Position numbers and translations under genes: made by a program. Source: Ptychodera flava (taxonomy: Eukaryota > Hemichordata > Enteropneusta > Ptychoderidae). Taken from it: 64,000 nucleotides of DNA. The stretch covers positions 49,897,500 to 49,961,499 of the forward strand of contig NC_091930.1 in the NCBI RefSeq assembly GCF_041260155.1, given 5' to 3'. Positions 40,930 to 52,425 of the stretch are shown piece by piece (position 1 is the stretch's first letter; each line of letters starts with the position of its first letter). The notes below the pieces were generated by a model. That model did not search any database. It was not told the origin of the DNA and worked only from the letters and a program-made list of their open reading frames with translations.

Positions 40930-43900
40930 CATACATACATACATACATACATACATACATACATACATACATACATACATACATACATACATACATACAT
41001 ACATACATACATACATACACACATACATATGAAGATACATAGGCAGATAGATAAAACGATAGATACATATAGGTAGATGGAGAGATACACACAGGTAAAC
41101 ACACACACACCACACCATACACAAACACACCCACACACATATACATACCTGTCAGCTGAGTTCGGTGCGTTATCACCTCCAAGAGTACAGTCTTCTGTCA
41201 ATAGAGATCAAAGACATTTTACCATTCTCAGAAACGAAATCACATACTACACTTTGAAGGGGGACTATCACAGCCAAGAATATGTGGCTCTTTACAAACA
41301 CCATTAGGATATAATCAAGATTTCAACACTTTAATTACAAATGCACATACTATAGTTATGAAAACTTAACAATATTGGGGAAGCTTGTTAACTCTCTATT
41401 GAACTTACCGTTCTGGTGGTGGCTGTCATCACGTATCTTCTCTTCTTTTAGATGATGATGTTTATAGTAAATGCGTCTCTAATGTAAAGATAAATTAGTG
41501 AGCACATATTGTGACATAGGACATGAGATGAAATGATGATATTTTATGATATTAGAGCTCTGACTTCAACAAGGAGCACCTATATTTGACACAATACCAA
41601 GAAGAACTGTTTTGCATTTTGTGTAACATTGTTCATGGCATATGGCTGCCATCGAGCGCTTTATAATTACTGGAGGGCTCAGTGAATACAAAAATCACTT
41701 GAGTGTTTGTTTGTTTGTTTGTTCCTTTGTTGTTGTTGTTTTAATGGATATTAGCCACAAGTATGAAAGATGCACTCAGGCATAACTCAAGACTGGCTTC
41801 TAATATGGTAGTTTTAGAAAACGCCTACTTTAGACAATTCCATAGCAATTTGGCAGAGAAATACTGTTATAATGTACACTTGTTAAACACTGTAAAGCTT
41901 TGATTTACATCACTTTACTCCCTTATTAGAGTGGCTTATTCCGTTTTTTATGGCATGGCATCTTTGGTTTGCGGTGTTATCATTTTGAGATTTTGGGCTA
42001 CCACTGTTACAAGTTTTCTTTCTTTCTTTCTGTCTAAACATTTTGTTTTGTATAAAATTTGCCTTATCAAGTTTAAGTAATTTGAATACATCATACAGCA
42101 GTGCAACACAATACTTTGAATGGCACTTGTCAATAAAGAAAATCCTAAATTATTTACAATGCAAAATAATTAAATTTCATTAAATAGTAACATACTAAAC
42201 ATACCTTTTGAATTGAGCTCGTTTCGGTTTCCGACTGTGCATGATCAACTTTCCGCTTGACCCCTTTTTGAGCTGACATCATACTATTCACGTTCAAAGA
42301 AGTCTATAATTCAATATTCAAAGATAACATGAAACCATCAGATGTAGAAATAACAGGGATGTAGAAAATTTCAGTTACAGGTGGCAAAAATAAAAAATAC
42401 AGGCAGTTACAAGTAGTGTATGAACAGTCAACACATAAAGTTTGTGCTAAATGTTCTGTATTTTTCTGAAACTGACAGAATCACATCATTTCTTGTTAGT
42501 GCTATATAGTAAAATCTTTTCCCGGTGCATGATTGTAATCTCGTTTCTTATTTTGCCCCGTTCTCACGCCATAGGTTGAAGAATGACGTGATTTGGGGGC
42601 TCCAGGTTCTCTACGATTTCAGGAATATGTGGTAGACAATTGTGTGATAAAAATCCCGAAATTTCACTAAAAATGCGATTCTTTAAACTCCCGTTTCAGT
42701 TTCGCGAGAGAGATGAAAGTTTAAATATTCAATCAGTAGATGCATCAATCAGTAGATGCACACTTTTTCATTGTAGCGGACTATGTATTCTGTTCTACAG
42801 CCACAAGCTAGCATAAGTTGTCCCAGTAATAATGGCAGAGATAATTTATGCAAAGGAATTAATTAAGAAATGGAAGGGCTCCAAAATTTTTTTTAAAACT
42901 CACTTGCCATAGCCTAGGGCAAGTGAATTTTGAATTTCACTTGTCCGGAAGCAACATTCACTTGCCCCGAATTTCAAATGATTTCGGGAGTAAATTTGTA
43001 TGGTTTTATTCATGCCTTGTAATGGGTGCATTAAGGGTAAGTATGAAATAGGCCACTGGCGAATCAATGTGAAACTTTCAGTATCATGAAGTTTACTGCT
43101 ACCATGTGTATGTGCATATCCAGCAGGGTTCCCCTAAGTCACCAAAGATTAGCCGACTCATTAGCCAAATCAAAAATCTAGTATTTCAAACTGCTTTAAC
43201 TTTTACAAGAAATGCACCCACCTGACTTGCCCATTTAACACCAAATATAGTACCATGTCATGATGACATACAATGACACTGTATGTATTGTTTTATTGAA
43301 ATACATTACATGTCCCTAAAAAATTTAATTTGTCCCCCATTAAGACCTACTATTGGTCACTGTGTCCCCATGCTAGCAAAAGCTGGTTGAAACACTGAGC
43401 GTGTTGTTACACAAGATATTATTTTTGATACAACAAATAAGGACATAAAAATAAACGAATAAGTTACAGCTACTGTTTCTTTACAAGGCATGAATAAAAC
43501 CATACACATTTACTCCCAAAATCATTTGAAATTCGGGGCAAGTGAATGTTGGTTCAGGACAAGTGAAATTCAAAATTCACTTGCCCTATGGCAAGTGAGT
43601 TTAAAAAAAAAATTTCGGAGCCCTTCCATTCCTTAATTAATTCCTTTGCATAAATTATCTCTGCCATAACCGGGACAACTTATGCTAGCTTATGGCTGTA
43701 GAACAGAATACATATTCCGCTGCAATGAAAAAGTGCATCTATTGACTGATGCATCTACTGATTGAATATTTAAACTTTCATCTCTCTCGCGAAACTGAAA
43801 CGGGAGTTTAAAGAATCGCATTTTTAGTCAAATTTCGGGATTTTTTCACACAATTGTATACCACCATATTCCTGAAATCGTAGAGAGCCTGGAGCTCAAA

Positions 43901-46900
43901 AATCACGCCTTTCTTCGACCTATAGCGCGAGAACGGGGCAAAATGGAAACGAGATTACAATCGTGCACCGGGAAAAGATTTTACTATAGGAGTATTAGCC
44001 ACACACCAGCAGACCATGGTTACTACTATATAGTAAAAAGAATTCAGGTTGACCTATTTACGCCGGATCATTTTTTCACCCCGTTCTCCAAGCACAGATC
44101 GTAAAGAGACCCTGTTTTGTGGCCACACGTTCTCTTCTCATCCAAGATCACAATGGTACAGTAATATGTTGATAAAAATTCATAATTTTGATAAAAAATG
44201 CGATTTTTAAAATCTCTCGCAAAATCCCGTGTACTCTCGCTTACCCTAACAATTGACGGTGCCCCCGCGCGAGAAATTATAATAAAGGCAAATATAAACA
44301 AACACAATCGCATTTAATGAGGTACATTTTGGTAAGTTTCTTGCGGATTATTCTGACATTCACCTGATTTAATTTGTTTGCTTAAATTAACTCCGTGTAT
44401 GCGATTAATAATTATAATATTCCGTCTCGGTGGGGGGCTCGCGACCGACTTTTTGTTTGTAAGTGCGCCCGACCGCTATACGTGACCCCCGTCGCTTACC
44501 CTATGTTCTAACGGAACAAATTCAGCACAAACGAAAACCGCTAATTTCAAGTATCTCTACGCGTATAATGTCCCGAAACATGTTAATTTACTCCAGCCAT
44601 ACCTTCATTTACTCGTCCCGTCTTTAAAATTGTGAATGGGTTTGATTTAATGTGAATTAGCGACATCAAACGAACACTCCGGACAAGCCGCGGAGTCGCA
44701 CCCCCCGACCATGTTTTGCCTGTGCAAACAAACATGAACCTGTGACCGAAACGGTATACGCTCGTAAAAGAGGCGTAGATTTAGACCAATAGATAGGAAT
44801 ATGATAGGAGCCATGAGCTTTTAAAAATTATAACATTCAAACAACATGAACTATTCAAAACTTCCAATTTTTAAAAGATATTTCGATTTCGCGCGCGTCG
44901 CCCAGTCGGTCGCCCAGACGTACGATGAGGTCAACGAACTCCTGTGTATGTTACAAGCCGATGAAAGGCGCGCCGTATCTCCTGGCCTGGGAAAACGTAT
45001 ATATGTGCATATCGCGCAAAGTGAGGAGTTTGTGAAAGGATGTTTGGATAATAATGTCAGAAAGATAAAGTTTTACAATGAGTAGGGATGTAGTGTATTT
45101 CTTTTCAAGTATTGCTGTCAAATTGCCGTGATTAAACACATCCAGTCCGGCCGGGGCTGACACCGGGATGGAGTGGCGGCGGAGGTCGATCATCACACGA
45201 AAGGACGTGAAAATGTTCTGATGCGACGTAGTCCGTCCCTTGGTTTATTCTCAGTGCATGGAGCCTAAGCTTATTATTTACGCGATTGGAAATGTGTGAT
45301 TTACAAAATATCCGCAAAAAAGTAATGCGAGTATAGTAGTAAGAAAACTTTACATGGTATGATCTATCAACGCCAACGCCGGTCCCTGGGTAAATATTGT
45401 CGAGGCCGGGTGATCGTACTCAAACCGGCCCCGGGCTCTCGCTTTGTTCAAAGTTGCGACTTGGCTCAATGAATGACTTTCCTTCAGGATGTCTATAAAA
45501 TAAATCCAAACTATCATTGGATGATATTTTAAAAATAAAGCCCTCCCATATCCGTCGGGTTGATTGTCTTCTCTAAAACTTGCGCAATGATTGGTCCTTT
45601 CCGAATATTGTCTCAATTTTATACCACATGGGGGGAAGTTCATCAACAACAAGGTCTGTGAGTGGTTCACAAATTGCAACTTTCGTCTCACAAGATTGTC
45701 AATCAAACAGTGTGGCGTCCCACAACGTTTTGTCTCCGCACTCCAGGGTGAAAAAGAATCACTTTGCGAGCAGACAACGAACATTTTAATGAATTGATCA
45801 TTTTTCAACATTAAAAGTTATATAAATGACAACTTTAACTCACAAAAAATAACATGATGATGAGACAAAGATTGAATGAGGGAAAGTCCTGACACATTTC
45901 CATGAAATCCAGGATAATTATTTGTACTGTTGTTTGTTGATAGTTATAATTTTCAACACGTCTGTATCTTTTCAGGTCATAAATACAACACTTTACTCGT
46001 TCCTTTAGCAATGACTCATACTTTAACATCTGCATAATTTATTCTTCAACACACAAGTCACTTTTCTTTGGCTATGGTATCTCCACTCTCTCTCGAAAGA
46101 AATTATGACACCTTCAATATCATGAAAACAGTGTAGCACATAGGGTTGTTTATTTCAAATACTACATGAATATGCAGGCAAACATCAGTAGATGAAATTT
46201 TGTTCAATGCTATACATGTATATCATTGATATAGAAAATATACCAGTGTATCCAGAAATACCAAGTGTACAAATATAGTGTGAAATAAATTTGGCATCTA
46301 CTTGAATTTTTAGGGGTGCCCAGAAATAAATATTAAATAAACATTATTTATTGCTTGGTATGCTTTTCACAAAACTGATGAAGAATGAATGAATGAAAGT
46401 CAAGGTGACATTTTAGTATGATTACGTGTAGCTGTGAATACCATGTTATGGCTACAGTTTGAAATAAGATAACCAAGGTGAAAATCAGCAAGCTGTAGAT
46501 CTATTATTGACCCTATTTGAAACTGTCCCTCAGCTACAACATCATGAATTCACCTGGAGATTCAAGAATCTCACCCACCTAAATCTAACGGTACCCTTCT
46601 AAACACAAGTTGCCTGAGCTCCAATGACCGAAGAGACACAATGAACACAAGATGCTGGAGAATCATAATTTTATTTATTTGATCATTTCTTCCCGACCTT
46701 CCTTATTTTCATTTTCGGACAAATGATACTATAATATGGAAGGGATTGAGAGATATCAATCCCCAACTCTTTCTGTATATTACAAAATAACTAATAACTG
46801 AAAAAAAAAACAGGAGAGGCTTAATCACGTCATGGTCTCCAAACCGATTCTGTAAAATAGTTTACCCTAATTGCCTTTTTGGGAATGTGCAACTTTGTAA

Positions 46901-47317
46901 TCAACTTGCTGTGTGTATTTCAGGTGAGATAATCACTTGCGAGTGTAAAATTGGCGTCATCCTCATACTCACTTCAGCTTCACAGGGCAGGTATGGATTT
47001 TGAGTGTGAGATGCCGCGGTGTCATTTTTTTCACTAGACTGACGACGGTCAGATCTGACTATTCCCGACAGTACAAGCATCATATCATGCATTTCCAGTT
47101 ATCTCTTTCACAAACATCATTCAGTAGGGTTTTGCGAAGCATCTTGTTATTTTGAAAAAAGTCCTAGCGCGAACACTGAGTCGTATCATAATGCCACTTT
47201 TCTTTAAGATATTGGAAAAATAATTCAACAAGTGTACGAATTCTTCAAAGGTTGACTCACCGTCGATGCCGGACCATAAAATTTTGATGGCAGTCCGAGA
47301 GATTTCTTCGCATTCAT
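38286..47317 (-). CDS. FAM111-like serine protease gene with frame breaks
   Basis: Four minus-strand exons (47261-47317, 42205-42303, 41409-41478, 38286-40066) would encode about 668 residues, close to the usual FAM111 size. Order: short Met exon, a Lys/Arg-rich segment (KGVKRKVDHAQ), two ubiquitin-like regions, then a trypsin-like peptidase with His, Asp and Ser motifs. FAM111 proteases act in the nucleus; FAM111A works at PCNA and stalled forks and restricts some viruses. Frame breaks lie at the exon 3-4 junction, at 39558-39561, at about 38938 and between about 38515 and 38545. The summed exon length (2007 nt) is still a multiple of three. It is either a recently damaged gene or an intact one with base-calling errors. 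A PCNA-binding (PIP) box is not evident. The exon 1-2 link rests on phase only. Confidence 0.7.
40199..40859. mobile_element. Transposon with CAGGGCTAGAAATTA ends
   Basis: CAGGGCTAGAAATTAGCAGT at the left faces TTAATTTCTAGCC at the right. Near both ends the words GTAGTCC, GGACTACC and GGTAGCCCA recur in both orientations, as subterminal repeats. It has the same architecture as the element at 22714-23560 but different words. The AT-rich flank hides any target duplication. A 114-codon open frame inside (40156-40500) begins outside the element and is not supported. Located in the FAM111-like intron 3. Confidence 0.65.
40891..41028. repeat. (GATA)n then (CATA)n microsatellite
   Basis: About nine GATA units pass directly into about 25 CATA units, followed by imperfect ACAC-rich DNA to about 41140. 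The Tyr-Val-Cys-Met frames are artefacts. Confidence 0.98.
41409..41478 (-). CDS. FAM111-like exon 3
   Basis: Acceptor tctttacattag and donor AACG|GTAAGT bound 70 nt encoding RRIYYKHHHLKEEKIRDD, then SHHQN. The phase-0 start fits exon 2. The phase-1 end does not fit the frame of exon 4 directly, so a base difference or an unseen small exon lies between. Confidence 0.55.
41479..42204. other. FAM111-like intron 2
   Basis: No further exon, repeat array or RNA gene is seen. A short (TTTG)n-like run occurs near 41707. Confidence 0.5.
42205..42303 (-). CDS. FAM111-like exon 2
   Basis: Acceptor tattgaattatag and donor AAAG|GTATGT bound 99 nt (33 codons) that encode TSLNVNSMMSAQKGVKRKVD, then HAQSETETSSIQK. 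The basic KGVKRKV patch could serve as a nuclear localisation signal. Both ends are phase 0. Confidence 0.6.
42507..43986. mobile_element. 1.48-kb foldback element with 0.5-kb arms
   Basis: The left arm (42507-43022) and right arm (43481-43986) are reverse complements over about 510 bp with few mismatches, around a 458-bp loop. The termini are TAGTAAAATCTTTTCCCGG, flanked by TA on both sides, a likely TA target duplication of mariner type. The inner arm holds repeated TCACTTGCC / GGCAAGTGA words. The loop includes 'gcagggttcccctaagtcac'. No transposase is encoded. It lies in FAM111-like intron 1. Confidence 0.9.
44440..45250. other. CpG-rich island
   Basis: Unlike the surrounding DNA, this stretch is dense in CpG (for example 'ttcgcgcgcgtcgcccag', 'agccgcggagtcgcac', 'gtccggccggggctgac'). 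It could be a promoter, an unmethylated island, or foreign DNA. It contains the ORF at 44846-45085 and lies inside the FAM111-like intron 1 if exon 1 is correctly placed. Confidence 0.6.
44846..45085 (+). CDS. Unrecognised 79-residue ORF in the CpG island
   Basis: An ATG with A at -3 (caaacaacATGA) opens 79 codons ending TAG. The product starts MNYSKLPIFKRYFDFARVAQ and ends VRKIKFYNE; it is balanced in charge and looks globular, mostly helical. I do not recognise a family. It faces the minus-strand ORF at 45350-45811 in a convergent arrangement. It may be a real small gene, a transferred fragment or chance. Confidence 0.3.
   Translation: MNYSKLPIFKRYFDFARVAQSVAQTYDEVNELLCMLQADERRAVSPGLGKRIYVHIAQSEEFVKGCLDNNVRKIKFYNE
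45350..45811 (-). CDS. Unrecognised 153-residue ORF
   Basis: ATG at 45811 opens 153 codons without introns, the longest non-repetitive single frame here after the BEN exon 2, the BEN exon 3 and FAM111-like blocks. It contains paired Cys residues (CGTPHC), a Trp-Tyr hydrophobic patch (MIVWIYFIDILKES) and a basic KARARGRFEYDH segment near the end. No family is recognised. Composition is richer in G+C at its 3' part, continuing the CpG-rich island. Convergent with the ORF at 44846. Confidence 0.3.
   Translation of the reverse strand: MLKNDQFIKMFVVCSQSDSFSPWSAETKRCGTPHCLIDNLVRRKLQFVNHSQTLLLMNFPPCGIKLRQYSERTNHCASFREDNQPDGYGRALFLKYHPMIVWIYFIDILKESHSLSQVATLNKARARGRFEYDHPASTIFTQGPALALIDHTM
45812..47260. 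other. FAM111-like intron 1, 5' part; repeated segment
   Basis: No gene is recognised. A block at 46951-47080 shares 'gcgtcatcctcat.ctcac' and 'gtcagatctgactattcccga' with 47420-47515, so a local duplication brackets the candidate first exon. An exon-like frame (SGIVRSDRRQSSEKND) ending GCTGAA|GTGAGT lies in the first copy, but its phase does not fit. Confidence 0.5.
47261..47317 (-). CDS. Candidate first coding exon of the FAM111-like gene
   Basis: ATG at 47317 (A at -3, cttttt-free context 'ttcaacATGA') opens 19 codons, MNAKKSLGLPSKFYGPAST, ending ACG|GTGAGT. The phase-0 end matches the phase-0 start of exon 2. It is short and supported by donor quality and phase only. Confidence 0.4.
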
Positions 47318-47850
47318 GTTGAAAAAATATCCTTGGCTAACGGTTAATGTTGTCTTGTTAATGTCTCAATAAAGAACAGAATTGGCGCCAAAATAGGTCG
47401 CCTCACCAGCGTAAAGTTAGCGTCATCCTCATCCTCACCCTTAGTCAGGATATCCGGATGACGCTACAGGGCCAGGGTCAGCTTCACCGGCGTCAGATCC
47501 GATTATTCCCGATTGCGTCGGATGGAATGATAAATGTAAACACGACCGTAAAAATGTGCTCAAAGTTTCATATCACTTTAAATGTTAATCAAAACATCGT
47601 GGCGTGTGTATTCATAACATTTAGTAACTCTACTAACATTCTAACATTCTTATCTCTGCTGGATGTTTGTTGTTATCGTAATTACGTTGACTTTTCATTC
47701 CGCAAGTAATAGTAGTAAGCAAGTCCATTGCTTCATACGTTCTCTAAAAATAATTAGGGCAATGGGTGCCTTTTTTGCACCACATTTCCGAAAATCTTGA
47801 CATAAGAGGACACAAACAAACCACATTCACGGATATAGACTGAAAAGTAA

Positions 47851-48144
47851 ATGACAGAAAAGGAGTTAAAAAATCCAATTACACAAGTTTTTTTCCACAA
47901 TTTACTACATGTGAAAATGGAAATATTCAGAACTGCTGAAATAAGGGGGTTATCAGAGATATGCAGTTTACTGAGAAAACCCACCGACTTTTTTCTGAAC
48001 AGTTCGTCAAATGTTAAAATCGATAAGTTCACAAACAAAAGTCTGTTGTTATATTACGAACACTACCAAAAATTAGTCTTTATGAGATATTCTTCCGAGA
48101 AAATATTACCTGCGAACCAGTTTTACGAAGAATTGTTATTTTGA
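47851..48144 (+). CDS. Unrecognised 97-residue ORF
   Basis: ATG opens 97 codons ending TGA; the product (MTEKELKNPITQVFFHNLLH...) is rich in Lys, Phe and Leu as expected of AT-rich coding DNA, with no recognised domain. A minus-strand frame of 94 codons overlaps it, so at most one is real. No splice or promoter evidence. Confidence 0.2.
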   Translation: MTEKELKNPITQVFFHNLLHVKMEIFRTAEIRGLSEICSLLRKPTDFFLNSSSNVKIDKFTNKSLLLYYEHYQKLVFMRYSSEKILPANQFYEELLF

Positions 48145-51100
48145 AGTTGTGGGCATATATTTATTACTATTCACAAGCGCGTACTGCGGCATTCTTCGGA
48201 TACGGCGCTGAAGCTGACGCTGATGCTGTTTTGAGTAGCGTCATTTTCAGTGTTAGAAAGGTCACTTGAGGTCAGGCTGATGAGATAGCGCCTCCCTGTT
48301 TTTTGAACTTTACGCCTTTGTTCCTGTAGACCAGTACGCGCGCACCCGGAGTATGTCATGTGGTTGCAAGCCTGTCACACGAGTACCAGTAGGACGTACG
48401 CCCTCTATGGTCACCTCTCTCGTCCGAACATGTTATGCAGAGTTGCACTGAACTTACATTACAAGTATTACTGGTGAGACGTCGCGTGTTTTGCCTGAAA
48501 AATGTCAATAATTTTTCTGTTTTGGTAAGCAATGGGTGTGAATTTATTAGAATCTTTTTTTTTCTCTGATAGTGAAACAAGACAGGAACAACAGTGACAC
48601 AGGATCATGTTTTACTTTCCAAGATTTTATTCATTTCAACAATTCAAGATTACAACAAGTAACAACACAATTTTACATAATCAAACTTTCTAAGGTTAAC
48701 AAAGGATGAAGAGTGAATAAAATTTACGTTTTCCTGTGGTAAAAATCTTACTTAGGGAGTCGTCATTATTACGACCTTGGGGGGGGGGGAGTCTGGGGAA
48801 TTTCATGGTATTCTGAAATTTCGAGTAAACCCCTGCCAATTGCCCCAATGCATTTGAGTAACCCAGTCTCTAACAGAAATTTTGACTGATCCCTCCCCCC
48901 CCCCCCCCACTTAGACCAGTTAAATACCAAGACATGTATTTGTAACATTTACAAAACTACAGCAATAGTACAGACCTTTCATATCCTGCTAGAATATCAT
49001 CGGTTACCTCATGACAGTTGAAAAAGATGAAACCGGCAAAAGGAAATTCAAAGTCACAATAAAATGTAGATACAAAAGCTCATGCTGTAACCACTATCCA
49101 ACCATATAGTATTGTTTACTTTGGATGGGTATCATGACAAGGTTTTCACTAAGATATCTGACAGGGCAGAATCTGAAAGCACAGGAGAACAGTCAGGAGG
49201 CTGGGGGGGCAGTGTCAGAGGAGTTGTACCCTCTCGTGTTGAAAATTTGAGAGATTGATGTGTGCAATAATGCAGTCTGGTGCAATATGAGAGATGTTAT
49301 CAATTTGTGTAAAACTGTTAGAACACCCCACAGGGGAAAAGTGTGAGAGGCGTGTCCCTCTGCCACGTCGGAAATTTTGAGAAATTAATGAGTTCAATGA
49401 TGCAGTCTGGTGCAATATTAGGTGTTTTCTATTTGTTTTTACTAAGTAAAACTGTTAGAACACCCCAGGGGGAGAGGAAGTGACAGGGGGTCGCATTAAG
49501 AATTTTGAGAAATTGATGAAATGGTACAATCTGAGAGGTATTTCAATTCATTTTGTACCAAAAATTGAGCAACCCCTTCTTTCTCTCCAATTTTGAACAA
49601 CCCCCTTGTAGCTTTCAATTTTTTGAGTGACTACCCTCACATTCCTCTGACCCCCCAGGCCCTTATGTTAAATTACTCTAAAAGACCCATAAAAATATTC
49701 TTGATGGCCTTAGAACTAAATTTGTGAACAACATGTATAGTAAAAGTGGTCAATTTTGATGCAGTCTTGCTGATGCATTTTTATGAGGCTTGAACTCACA
49801 ATATCTACAATACTAATTCGCCTAGCTTAGCAGTCATTAAAACCCCTACAAATAGGCGTTTCAACTAGCAGCAGCCTGGTGGCTCATGTAGCTGTACTGT
49901 GATAATATTCAAGAGAATCCATAGGATAGCTAGGTGTGTGCCTCAATCAGGCAAAACAACAATTAGCAATAATAGCAATAATAATAAATATCAATTCTGC
50001 AAGTCATTTAAAAATATACCACCAAGGGCACAGTATTGCTCCTATCTGACAAACAAAGAGAGGTATTCCTATTTCCACTTATTCACTCAAAATGCGACTG
50101 TTTGCAAAGATTTGAACTTTCAATTTTCATAGGCAGAATTCTGTTTTAACAGCCACTTTTCAATTTTGTAGATCAACAGTAAAAATTTGATGATCCTTTG
50201 CTTGAAATGTTAAGATTTACTCAGAGTTAAGTTATACACAGATGAGCCAAGAATACAATGTGCAATATACACACCAGATAAACTGGTGAGAAGGAAACTT
50301 ACAACAGCTCAATTAACTTTCAAATGTTGGACGTCAGAGAAAAATTGAAAGATTTCAATAACTTCCTAGTTGTACAGGTAGTATGTGTAACATTAATGTG
50401 AAAACTTCTTGGTTTCAGATAAAAATGTGCAACTATATTTTGACAATTACTGCAAGCAAAATATATTGTAAGTCAACATTGTCTACTGCAAGTTCAAAGT
50501 TGTAATCAAAAGCAGGCAACCACTGGTAATTGGTCGATGATAACTGATAAATTCGAACCTTGGAAGGAGTAAATATATGCAGTGTACTGATCAAAAAACA
50601 ATATGGTGTCAGAGGGATAGGTCGTCAACATTAATATCGTTTTTATTCTGTTTGTGTGGTGAAGTGACCTGATATTATCATTCATCACTCATCTTATTCA
50701 AACTACACATGATTTCACTCGGCTGCCTTCATCTTTGTGAAGATTTACTTAATTAAGTGATACCATGACAGGTTTTTTTGTTTATGTAACAAAATGATTG
50801 GAACTGATACAAATAAACTGGAGTCTGTTTTAATGGTATGGTGCATCTTGCCATATGCCTTCTTGTGGATTGAAATCCCTCATCAGTGTATGGGGTTTCC
50901 TCCATGAAATATTTGCTAAAGTTGATCCACTACATAAAACATAGCCTCACAACTTTTTTCTAGATCATATTTCACTACAAATTGGCACCAAATAAAACTA
51001 CATTATTTTCAGTGTCTTCAAAATTGATTTACAAGGTATTCAGGGTTGGAATAGGTCATTCAAGCTTGCAGACTAATATATTGGCTCCAAAAATAAAAAA

Positions 51101-51608
51101 TCATGGGTTCCCCCAGTTTGAAAAATGATTTGGCTTAGGTACTCTCCAGGGATTTTTATAAGAAAATGCAAAGCTATCAGATAAACACCAATTAGACAAA
51201 AGCACATTTTGACCAAAATTGACAAAAATTGCTCCAAAAATACAAAATTTTGCATTTTCTCACTGTCTAAATATCTGACTTAAGTCATCCTAAGGACCTG
51301 TATACTGAATATCAAAAAGTCTGATGAGACGTTTTGAAGAAAAAAATAGATCTACAATGACAAAAATAATCTCAAAAATACAAAGTTGCATATCTTGGCA
51401 CGATTGTACAAATTTGTATTGCTGTCATCCTAAGGGACATGTATAATCAATATTAATGTGTCTGACCAGAACTTTTTGAATGATATTTTTGGTTAAATAT
51501 GACAATAATTGCCTTAAAATTTAAGTTTTAAAATATTTCATAACAATATGGACAAATGTCAATAAGATTATCCCTGCAGAACAGTATATTTAGATTTCTG
51601 TGGCAATA
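48145..51608. other. No gene recognised; degenerate tandem repeats
   Basis: Between 49205 and 49560 a unit of about 165 bp ('gcagtctggtgcaatat', 'aaaactgttagaacacccca') is repeated two to three times with heavy decay. Between about 51060 and 51590 a unit with 'caaaaatacaaa' and 'tcatcctaaggacctgtata' recurs about three times. Short poly-G and poly-C tracts lie near 48781 and 48895. No exon is supported. Confidence 0.55.
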
Positions 51609-51711
51609 CTAGAGTTTATTTGCTTCTTCAAGCATAACCATTCTTTTCCTTGACATAAGGTAAACTTCAGCCTCCTCCAACAACACAATTGTGATGTAGT
51701 CTACAACAAAC
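51609..51711 (-). CDS. Terminal exon of an unrecognised gene
   Basis: The strong acceptor atttttctcactcag precedes FVVDYITIVLLEEAEVYL, then MSRKRMVMLEEANKL and TAG. It completes the ATG codon split across the intron from 52345-52425. Hydrophobic then charged helical sequence; no family recognised. Confidence 0.6.
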
Positions 51712-52344
51712 CTGAGTGAGAAAAATAGAAATATAGATATACTATTAATACATTTTTGTATATTTCTTTCACCCATGAAACCTTTGGTAGATAATGTCAT
51801 AAAATGTATGATATCATGATAGGGCTAGCCCATAAACTTGTGCACAGTAACATTGGAAATGTAATTCAATAGAATGTAATAGTTCAATAATTATATGAGT
51901 TCTGTGTGCAATAAAAAATATTTGTTAAAATACTCTTATTTAGCACTGGTGTTGATGACCTCCACTGCTTATGCATGTGGCTCCTTGTTGAGTCTGATTA
52001 CCCAGTATACTGTGCACCAGGATGCTTAAAACAAGTCCTTACGGCTGCTTTCTAATACCAGTGCAATCACACATACAAATGCTATGCTGACAAGCTAAAT
52101 ATTGATTTTTTAGCAATCTTTTTGTTGTAAAATAACAACTTACAGTGGACAAATATAAATAATGAAAAAAAATAATGAAAAAAATATCAAAAGTAAGCAT
52201 TACAGGCCCTCTAAAATTTTGAGAGTTGTAATATAATAACTTACACAATTATCCCAAAACCATTCACATGATACAGCTCAAGTTGTAACTACAAAATGGT
52301 ACACCAATGTGAGAAGCAACATATGAACATAATACCTTACTTAC

Positions 52345-52425
52345 ATTGACGTTCTTTCACATTCCTCTTCCAAAACAAACTTCTTACCATCTGTTGTTAA
52401 GGCAGTGTCATAGCATTCAAAGATA
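52345..52425 (-). CDS. Penultimate exon of an unrecognised gene
   Basis: Acceptor gttttgacag and donor TCAAT|GTAAGT bound 81 nt encoding IFECYDTALTTDGKKFVL, then EEECERTS. The split AT|G codon joins the terminal exon in frame. Upstream exons were not found before the satellite at 53.1 kb; they may lie beyond it or off the window. Confidence 0.6.

Noticed and set aside
40875..41201. Open frames of Cys-Met-Tyr-Val repeats on the minus strand
   Set aside because: They come from the CATA/GATA microsatellite.
44068..44313. 81-residue minus-strand frame with a signal-peptide-like start
   Set aside because: It overlaps sequence resembling the arms of the adjacent foldback and has no further support.
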